A DNA stretch of 64,000 nucleotides, taken from Blattamonas nauphoetae (taxonomy: Eukaryota > Preaxostyla > Oxymonadida). The notes under the pieces are model-generated. The model saw nothing but the letters and a program-made list of their open reading frames with translations. It did no database searches and was not told where the DNA came from. Positions 56,190 through 64,000 of this stretch are shown here, in pieces (position 1 is the stretch's first letter; each line of letters begins with the position of its first letter). The position numbers and the translations under genes are program-made. The stretch is from contig JARBJD010000007.1 in the NCBI GenBank assembly GCA_033064195.1, forward strand, positions 62,001-126,000, in the 5' to 3' direction.

Positions 56190-57880
56190 GTCACATTTAG
56201 AAAAACAATAATGTGTGGAATTATAGACTCAGCCAAATCAGAAAAAACCTCAAAATACTCCCTTTTGCCCAATACAATTCAGCATGAACTTTTCGACATC
56301 TCAACTCGATAACCAATCATCAGCTTTCAACCAAATAAAGTGCATTATGTTTGAGACAAAAAAGGATTTTATGAATCTTTCCAGATACCCGGAAATTTCA
56401 TGACAATTGATTCACTGGTTGTTGAGATATTGCCAAAATGAATTGTGAAATGTGACTCGTTTCAAGTACAAGGCAGTTTTCTCAGTAAGTAGCAGGAGTT
56501 TGTTTTCCAAATTTCACTTTTTTCAAAGATGGACCATCCTCATTGTATTCTGGGAAAATCTCGATTTCTGGCGGTTTAATGAATTACTGCGGTTTTATGA
56601 CAGCACAATAAGTTTGTTCAAGGGACCATCCTGTCCAATTTGTGAATAAACAAATCTGGTTCCGCACCAAAATGCCTGTGTCAGGAGAAATCGACACTAT
56701 ACTGATCAATACATTCATGCACACATTTTTCTCAACTTTTTGCACTCATAGGAAAAGTGTTATTCCGACCAGAGAATTTGTCGACAAAAAGATTCGTTTT
56801 TTCATATCTCCCCTAATACCTTGCTTTTTCTGTGATTTTTATCATCAAATATATGTTAAACCAAAAAAGTTTCTGTGGAAAATTTCATCTACATTGGTTC
56901 ACAGGTTGTGAAGATATGACCAGTCCACATGAAAAAAGCATCACTCAAGTCAATATTTAGTCTAAAAACACGGGAATGATATGGAATTGTGTTTCCAACG
57001 AATCATTAAGGATGGTTATTCGAAGTTGTTTTTAATTTAAAAACTTCTCACCTTGGCTTTTGAGGTTTTCTCTGGATTTGGGAGAATCTTTTTGAAATCA
57101 CTCTCCAGTCACCATTTCATGGTTCGGACTTCGAAACAGACAATACTTCTTGAATCCAAAAACCATACAGTTCGTCATTTAATAAATCTGAAATGTAGTC
57201 ACAATGATCAATCCTAAACCTGGTTCTCCCTTTCTTCTGAGTTCTTTTATGTGTTTGTTGTTTTCAAAAATTGATTCGATTCAGTTGTTCCTGAGTCTGA
57301 ATCAAAGACAAAGTCTGAATGGATGATCCTCTTTTTTTCTCCCAGCCCTGTTCTCAGCTGGCAGGTTCAATGACTTTGCTTTTTCTTTGATAGAGGAGTA
57401 TAATCTGAGTCTTCGTTTGTATCTATATGAGAGATCTTCACATTTGTTAAATTTAAAGTGATAAACAAAAACTGAATACTGTCTCAACATCATCTTGAAT
57501 CGGAAGACAGGACTGTTTTGTAGCATGGACAGTCTGAGGAGATATTTTCGGATTTTCTCCAGTGAAGTTGGCGTTCTATTTGACAGTTGTTCCGTTTGCC
57601 ATTTTTTTACTTCTATGTTTTCGATAACTTTCGTAATACATACTGGGATACGAAGCCATTGGTCTTTGGGAATCGACGCAGCTGGACTTTCAAGATGTTG
57701 ATTCTGTGCAATTGTGAAACAAAGGTTCTGAAAAATCAGTTTATTTTTCGAGCACGTTTAGTCGAGATCTTTTCGAATATCATGCACTTTCTTTGGTTGA
57801 AAACGGATAGCTGGTTGTGGAAATATGACGTCGAAAAGTTTGGTACAATGTGTGTGCATTTCACTGTTTGAGGCTACAGG
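56190..57880. repeat. Old, decayed foldback-type repeats
   Basis: Degenerate versions of the same modules: ggttccgcaccaaaatgcct followed by gtgtcaggagaaat (56655-56690, compare 47966), aatttcatctacattggttc (56880), ttgaaaacggatagctggtt (57797, compare 54495), cctcaaaatactcccttttgcc (56248). Clearly older than elements A and 1. No complete arms. Confidence 0.6.
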
Positions 57881-58787
57881 GCCCAATAATGGGTCTTTAA
57901 CTCCAATTTTTTGTTTGGATTATTTTCTCATCAAAACAACATTTCCCAGAAAAATGGCGATTTGTGGCGGGTAAATGAATTTTGGCGCCTTTCTGACAGC
58001 TGAATACTCCACGAACCCACGATCAGGCAGCTGTTGCTTTGAAAAGAAGTCATTTTGGGATTCTTCGCACGATATTGGTATTTTCCAGTTCTCTTTGAAG
58101 ATTCCAACGATTAGAAATTCCTTTTCTTTCTACTCTTCCTTTATTTTCTAGCAACTACTGCAACAACATTTCCCAAATAAAACCTCGATTTATGTTGGCG
58201 TGGCTGACCGGCACTGACCGGTCAGTTTTCGTCGAAAAGTACTGACGATCACTGACCGGAGAAATATCAGAACCCGTAATTTAGAGTTACAATTTACCGA
58301 AGTGCGTTCCAACAAAATTGAAAATTCAACAAATCACATGATGGAGCTTTCAATGACCCACTTTTTTGTAAAATTCCTGATTATTCCACATTTATCAAAC
58401 CGTGAGAGGGAGGAAAAGTTATTTTTTGAATGATTTCACCTTTCAGAATGTCATCAATTCTGGATTTGGGTGGATCGCCTCAAATTTGGACATGTTCACT
58501 ATCTACACCTCGCACCAGCAACAGAGACATATCAGATATAAAAAGGTGTGACATGATCATTTATTAGAAGTGATGGGTCATTTTACAGTGTTGAGTTGGA
58601 ATGTCAGAATTTTCGTTGATTTCTCTTCATATTTTCCAAATTTAGGTTTTATTCAGAGACAATGATTGATGAATGGGATGAAAACGTTATCTCAGGCTGA
58701 TCTCGCATCATCTCTCAGATCCAGATCGCTTGTTGCATGATATCACTAACAATCAAAGCGTGAAGGGATGCAAGAAGCAACGGCGGG
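57881..58787. other. Gene-poor AT-rich stretch with a repeated CTGACCGG motif
   Basis: No coding exon recognised. At 58203-58262 the 9-mer actgaccgg (or its complement) occurs four times in about 60 bp, giving local dyads (ctgaccggcactgaccggtcag). A related ctgactggc/gccggtcag dyad lies at 47465-47490. Confidence 0.5.
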
Positions 58788-61700
58788 ATGACGAACCCGC
58801 TGACAGTCGACTCTCAACGCACCGACACTCGCAAGAATTGGTGCCTCCTTCTCGCATCAACCGTTGATCCAGCAACTCGTCGTCTCACTGATTCGCTCCA
58901 GCCCACACTGGAATGTACGTCTAGGCTCAAATGGATGGACGCCGTGAGAAAACAAATGTGTTCTGCTTGGCTGTTGACAACAAAGTTATCATAGCCGAAG
59001 TCGATGTTGCCCAAAACCCCGTCCGTGTCCAAGGAGACATCGTTTACACAGATCCGAATGATGTGCCCATCGCAATGCAATATAGCGAACGATTTGGACT
59101 CCATTTTCTTATCTCTGCTATGGGTATCCTCTCTGGATTCGATATCACAACTGGAACACATGTCGTAATGTCGAAGGTTTCGAATTCACCAATCTTCACC
59201 TCAGTCAGTGAAGACACAGACAATGGTATCTTTGCCATCAACACTGCTGGTCAAGTTCACCACATTACCATTAATACCAACACTCTCATCCCATTCATCA
59301 CACAAAAGATGAAAGACTGGACCTCTCGCTATCCGGATCGCAGCTCGTGCCAATCTCGGTGGAACCGACGAACTCTTCACTGAACAATTCGAACAACAAT
59401 TCTCAATGCGAAATGACATGGAAAATCACTCCGTTAGAAGAACTTGGTAACTTTGTCCGCCAATTTGATTGTCAATTCGCTCTCGCCATCTACCTTTCCT
59501 GCAAGTCACATGCAAACGCAGCCCAGATCATGTGTGAGCTCGGCGAGTTCGAGAAGGTCGTCCAATATTGCAAAATGACCGAGTACAAAGTCCCGTTCTT
59601 TGAAGTCATCCGTGTCCTCGCTGGAGTCAACCCAGCTGGAGCACTTGCTGACCCTGGTGAAATCATGGAAATCTTCTACCAACGTGATCTGATCAAGGAA
59701 TTGACCGATGTCATCTACGATTACTTGACAAACAACGATCCATCCATCTCCCGTCTCCAGACCAGATATTTGGAGATTCTTCTTCAAAACAACACGCAGG
59801 CAGCAGATTTCATTCTCGGAAAGAAGGCATTCGACCAATACGATCCACCATACATCGCAAGCTGCTGTGAGCAAGCTGGCCTATACCATCGCGCTCTGGA
59901 GCACCGCACGGAGAAACCAGACATTCTTCGATGCATTGTTTACACAAACAAGATCCCACACGACTTCGTCATTGCATATCTCCACGAAGTCACCATCAAG
60001 GTTGATCGTTTGTACGGATATGAGTGCATCAAGGCTCTTGTGAAAAACATGACAAACCTTAATCTTGTCGAGATTTGCATACGATGCATGGCTGAACTGG
60101 GTGCCTCTGAGCTGATTGAGATTCTGGAGCAAGGTGGAATGGTTGAGGGTGTATACCTCTTTCTCCAAGGCGTTGCCAGCCATGTCCAAGACAAGGACAT
60201 CGTTTTCCGCTTTATTCAGGCAGCTGTGAAGATGGGTCAATTCAAAGATGTCGAGCGTGTTGTTCGTGAGTCCAACGCATACGATCCCAAACAGGTCAAG
60301 GATTTCCTGAAGGAGTCGAAAGGCGATCCACAAGCTCTGATTATCGTCTGCGACAAGCATGACTACATCGAAGAGATGATCAAGTACCTGTACCAGAACA
60401 ACTTCCACAAGGCCATCGAACGCTACTGCACTGGATACAACCCAAAGGCCACTCCAAAGGTAGTCGGTGCTCTGATCGACTGTGAGGCCAACGAAGAGTT
60501 CATTAACGCCCTTCTGGGGATGGTGAAGATCAAATTTCTCGAAGTCATTGTTCTTCGCAAGTCCGAATTCGCGTCCATCAAGAAATTGCAGAACCTGCTC
60601 CTCATCACAGCCATCAAAGCTGAGTCACCGAAGGTGAAGGACTACATCTGCCGTCTGGACAACTACGATGGAGAAGATGTCGCCAAGTTTGCTGTGATTG
60701 ATCACATTGGTGATATTGAGCGTGCTAACGATTTGGCAGTCACCGTCAACCTCCCATCATGCTGGACACTCCTCGCAAAGGGTGAGCTCACACGTGACAT
60801 GGTTGAGAAGTGCATCAGCTCGTACATCATGGCCCGCCGTCTGAAGGAGCAGGTTATTGACTCCGAACTCGTTTACTCCTTTGCTCGCACAGACCAACTC
60901 GCTGAGATTGAGGAATTCATCGGCCAGTCCAACCTCGCTGATCTTCAAGCTGTTGGAGACCGCTGCTACGATGAGGAGATGTACAATGCTGCACGCATCC
61001 TCTTCAATCACATCGGCAATTTTGGCAAGCTCACCCAGACACTCTCCGTCTTCACCAATACCAACCTGCCGTCGAAGCTGCCCGCAAGGCCCAGTCCATC
61101 CGCACCTGGAAGGAGGTTTACTTTGCCTGCGTGGACGCCCGACAGTTCCGTCTCGCTCAGATGTGTGGTGTGAACATTGTCGTTCAAGTTGATGAATTGG
61201 CCACTCTCATCGACTACTACACTGAAAGAGGACACTACGACGAGATCATCCAACTGATGGAATATGCCCTCCGTTTGAAACACACTCACATGGACATGTT
61301 CACAGAGCTCGGAATTCTGTATTCCAAATACAAGCCAAAGAAACTCATGGAACATATCAAGATGTTCCACTCTCGCATCAACGTCCCTCAATTGCTCGGA
61401 ATCTGCGAAGCCAACTTGCAATGGGCTGAGCTGTGCCTTCTCCACACTCACTACGATGACTTCGACAAGGCCGTACAGAAAATGTTGGAACATATCGATG
61501 CCTGGAGCCACTCACAGTTCAAGGACATCGTCATCAAGGTGACAAACACAGAGATCCTCTACCGTGCCATTGATGCCTACCTCCAACAACACCCACTGCT
61601 CGTCTGCGATCTTCTGACAGTCATGAGCCCACAACTCGACCACTCTCGTGTTGTTCAACAGCTCCGCCGTAAGGATCGTCTCGCTCTCTGCAAACCATTC

Positions 61701-62369
61701 CTTCTCTTCGTGCAAGGATCTGTGAAGCCAGAGGTTCCAGAAGTGAATGAGGCAGTGAACGAGTTGTATGTGGAGGAGGAAGATGTTGACGCTCTCCGCC
61801 TCTCCATCGCTCAATATCCTTCCTTCGATCAGCTTGGTCTCGCTCGCAATCTCGAGAAACATCATCTCCTTCGCATGCGCCGTGTTGCCAGCCTTCTCTT
61901 CACCCAAAACAAACGTTTCGCCCACGCCGTCGAACTCGCAAAGAAGGACAAGATGTACCAAGATGCAATGGAGGCCAGTGCTGCCAGCAAGGACGTCAAG
62001 GTCTGTGAAGAACTTCTTCGCTTTCTTGCCAACGACATCGACGAGAACGAGCGTGCTGGGTGTTTCGCAGCCGCCCTTTATATCTGCTTTGAGTTCCTCA
62101 CTGAAGATATTGTGATGGAGGTTGCTTGGGAAGCCAATTTGGAGGAGTATGCTAAACCATTCCAGGTTCAACAGAGACGCAATTCGGAGAACAAGATCAA
62201 CGAACTTGAAAAGACAGTGATGGAGCTGAAGAAGAAGCTGGAAGCAAAGGAAGAAGAGGAAAAGCAAGCTAAAGTCACTGAACTTCAACAGTACCCACCA
62301 CAAATGACCAGAAGCCAAGGAATGGTCAGCACAATGGGAGCACCAATGAACCAGCCGATGAATAAGTGA
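58788..62369 (+). pseudogene. CLTC: Clathrin heavy chain, 5'-truncated and internally deleted
   Basis: Triskelion subunit of clathrin coats. Recognisable from human residue about 165 to the end: TDTRKNWCLLLAS, KTNVFCLAVDNKVII, VPIAMQYSERFGLHFLI (beta-propeller); IAARANLGGTDELFTEQF; then the CHCR solenoid (YIASCCEQAGLYHRALEH, YDPKQVKDFLKESKGDPQ, LIIVCDKHDYIEEMIKYLY, VGDRCYDEEMYNAARILF, YSKYKPKKLMEHIKMF, MSPQLDHSRVVQQLRRK) and a coiled coil plus Gln/Met tail. Missing: the first 160 residues, about 95 near 59420, about 165 at 60521, about 27 at 60700 and about 30 at 60830 (the last three in frame), roughly 480 in all against 1,675. Frame changes of one base occur near 58935, 59315, 59417 and 61047, each at a short homopolymer. 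No intron in 3.6 kb. It may be a decayed or retro-copied paralogue, or a locus damaged by assembly; it cannot encode a full clathrin. Confidence 0.85.
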
Positions 62370-62479
62370 TGTGTTACATCCTTCAATATCAATAGTTCGA
62401 GACTTAATACTAATCCACGAAGCAAAAAGCACTCCTTGGGGCAGTTGAAGAGTTTCTTTGTGGAGTTTTTGATCGTTCG

Positions 62480-63196
62480 GTTTGACATCTGCTTGTGTCA
62501 AGTACGTGGACAAATCTTCAACTCCTGGAACTGGAAAAACAACTTTGTGTCAAGACAGAACTGAATTTTGTCAGGCTACGCAAATCCAAATCTCCACCCA
62601 GTCAAAGCTTTTTCCTATTTACTTCAATTTTTCGTCTTCTATTGCCTTGAAAAATTCATGTGTACGCACCAGCGTTTCTCATTCATCAATCGTTTCTGTT
62701 CGGTAAATTTCCGTCCCCTATCTCAGTCAGTGTGTTGAAACGATTTGTGGATGGATCAGATGGGAGTGTGCAATTCGGATGTCCACTCCGTCAAATCTCA
62801 ATATACAATACACTGTTTTCGAGACGACGACAAAAGTAAAAGTGGTGTTTCATCGTTATGAGGCAATGCTCGCATCTGAAACGAAGGTGAGATGATAGGA
62901 AGAGCAAATTAGTGTTATAGTGACGATGAAAATGATATATAGACCTCGTATCATACTTGAAGGATGTTGATCAAGACCCATTTTTCCTGCAAGTGGACAT
63001 TTCCAACGACAAAGTGCCAGATAAAGAAGAGAAGAAACGACGAGAAGAGAAATGGCGTCAAATAATGAAGAAAAAAATAAAAGAAAATCAATATGTTGTT
63101 TTCAGGAGATCAGTTAATGATTGGAGAATAGTAGCCTGGAAAATGTATATCGAATTGAAATGCGAACATACCGTTTGGATAAACATTCCAGATTGA
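62480..63196 (+). CDS. Ambiguous coding signals, possibly a small multi-exon gene
   Basis: Several short open stretches with splice-like borders: SFLFVSVLKRFVDGSDGSVQ joined over a 24-nt GT-AG interval near 62703, NIQYTVFETTTKVKVVFHRY near 62790-62880, and a last exon LVSYLKDVDQDPFFLQVDIS...VPDKEEKKRREEKWRQ ending at 63196. Parts of the same DNA are open on the minus strand too (for example VEDLSTYLTQADVKPNDQK at 62510-62390). I cannot decide strand or exon chain, except that the final plus-strand exon looks coding. It overlaps the 3' end of the next gene. Confidence 0.3.
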
Positions 63197-64000
63197 GTGA
63201 CTGTATCATTGAGCATGGTGTTTGAGACATGAGGGATGATTTGGACGACCGGCTGAGAGGAATGACAGGAAGAAGGGCACACGGCGAGTTCGTGGTTCTT
63301 CTGCGCGGAGAGAGCAAAAGCCGTCAAGTCCTGCTTGGTTGTGTCGTATGCAGCAGGCTCGTGTTTGGGGTCTGACAGCTGGTTGCGGCTGTCGCTCAGG
63401 CAGAGTTGTTTGAATGCCGAGACCTGCGTCTCGACCATCGGGTCCACAATCCGGTTGACTGGCACGGGAGGCTGTGGCGGTGCACGTGCGGGCACAGTCT
63501 GCTGGCTTGGCTGTGACCCAGCACCATGTGCACTGTGCGTTGACGGCGGAGTGGAGAACGGTTCGACGCGAATTGGCTGTCGGCGTTTTGGGGCACTTTG
63601 AGTGATGTTGAGAATATTTTGGGGGACCTGGAGAGGACTATGGGGATCTTGCAAAGACACATAATCAGCAGCAGGACGAAGAAGTCGGTCATCTGCCACA
63701 AAAGACAGTGAATGAAGGCGAGAAATCAACCGTTGGTGTTTGCGATCAAAACTTGGATTGTGAAGTCCCATGTGTAATTTGGTTTGTGAAATTTGAAGAA
63801 TGCATATCCTATTTGAGAGAAAGCACAAGAAACAGTCCAGCAGAAGAGAAGGAGAAGCTGTTTAGAGATTAAATGAAACACTGACCAGGTGTGGGTGCTG
63901 AAGGATAAAAGACTTGTTGCACGTAGTATTGCTGTAAAGAATAGTTCAAAGGTCAGACAGAAAGAAAGGTGAGGAGAATATATTGGGTGTGTATAGAATC
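63088..64000 (-). CDS. Proline-rich protein of unknown function, 5' end outside the window
   Basis: Not recognised. Reading from the right edge: QQYYVQQVFYPSAPTPG, an intron of about 77 nt, then one long exon with NPSFDRKHQRLISRLHSLSF, a Pro/Gln-rich part (QTVPARAPPQPPVPVNRI) and a Ser/Cys-rich end, a 36-nt stopless intron (GTATGT...TTCCAG), and ATILQSLTDLLKTTY with stop at 63088. The Pro/Gln-rich layout resembles mRNA-decay scaffolds or translation regulators but no motif was found. Frame across the 77-nt intron is not settled. Confidence 0.55.

Noticed and set aside
62515-62560. P-loop-like TPGTGKTTL on the plus strand, as in adenylate kinase 6
   Set aside because: No strand upstream (ILLTG) and none of the downstream AK6 motifs; the same DNA is open on the other strand as well.
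1-64000. Reassigned stop codons (as in some oxymonads and ciliates)
   Set aside because: TAA, TAG and TGA each terminate well-conserved proteins, and none is needed in frame inside them after splicing.
1-64000. Virus-like or LTR elements, Polintons, LINEs
   Set aside because: No reverse transcriptase, integrase, capsid or protein-primed polymerase motifs, and no long direct terminal repeats were seen.
1-64000. tRNA, rRNA, snRNA genes or CRISPR arrays
   Set aside because: No A/B box pairs with cloverleaf potential and no spaced direct repeats were noticed; a covariance search was not possible.

Overview
The window is a gene-dense piece of a nuclear genome from an intron-rich protist. It reads with the standard genetic code: TAA, TAG and TGA all end recognisable proteins. 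About 24 protein loci lie on both strands, usually 50-200 bp apart. Most are cut by very short GT-AG introns. Where a conserved protein lets the junction be fixed, introns are mostly 29-56 nt, with a cluster at 31-36 nt and 32 nt recurring in unrelated genes; the 5' site tends towards GTnTGY. The lineage cannot be fixed from sequence alone. Beta-helix-like surface protein, SPRY fusion, metamonad-like gene content and intron richness make an oxymonad/Preaxostyla flagellate a reasonable but weak guess.

Layout. 0-13 kb: eEF2 (5' part, running off the left edge), a coiled-coil protein, a multi-span membrane protein, a HAD phosphatase, an eight-span protein that looks like two tetraspanins in tandem, a PA28/REG proteasome activator, and three unassigned proteins. 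14-25 kb: a secreted cysteine-rich protein, an SNM1/PSO2 DNA cross-link repair nuclease, an ESCRT-III (CHMP) subunit divergent from an augmin HAUS4-like subunit, and an RS-rich protein with 111-bp repeats. 25-43 kb: dynein light chain roadblock, an IBB/ARM/SPRY protein, an LRR protein, Hub1/UBL5 with a basic N-terminal extension, a TMX-like protein disulfide isomerase, CAND1 and a casein kinase 1. 43-47 kb: a pseudokinase-like/RING-H2 protein divergent from a two-domain ubiquitin-like protein ending in Gly-Gly-Leu.

47.8-58.8 kb is different: AT-rich, gene-poor and full of related foldback (MITE-like) repeats with TA-type ends, some nested in each other. They surround one large surface-type gene whose 5' end abuts the repeats, and an orphan WD-repeat terminal exon. 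Right after them lies an intronless clathrin heavy chain locus that lacks its 5' part, carries several internal in-frame deletions and has single-base frame breaks. The right edge holds a proline-rich gene that runs off the window and weaker coding signals.

The genes do not form a pathway. Several belong to ubiquitin/proteasome control (PA28, CAND1, RING protein, two ubiquitin-like proteins) and to membrane traffic (CHMP, clathrin, roadblock), but physical linkage here is no evidence of a shared function. No tRNA, rRNA, CRISPR or virus-like element was recognised.
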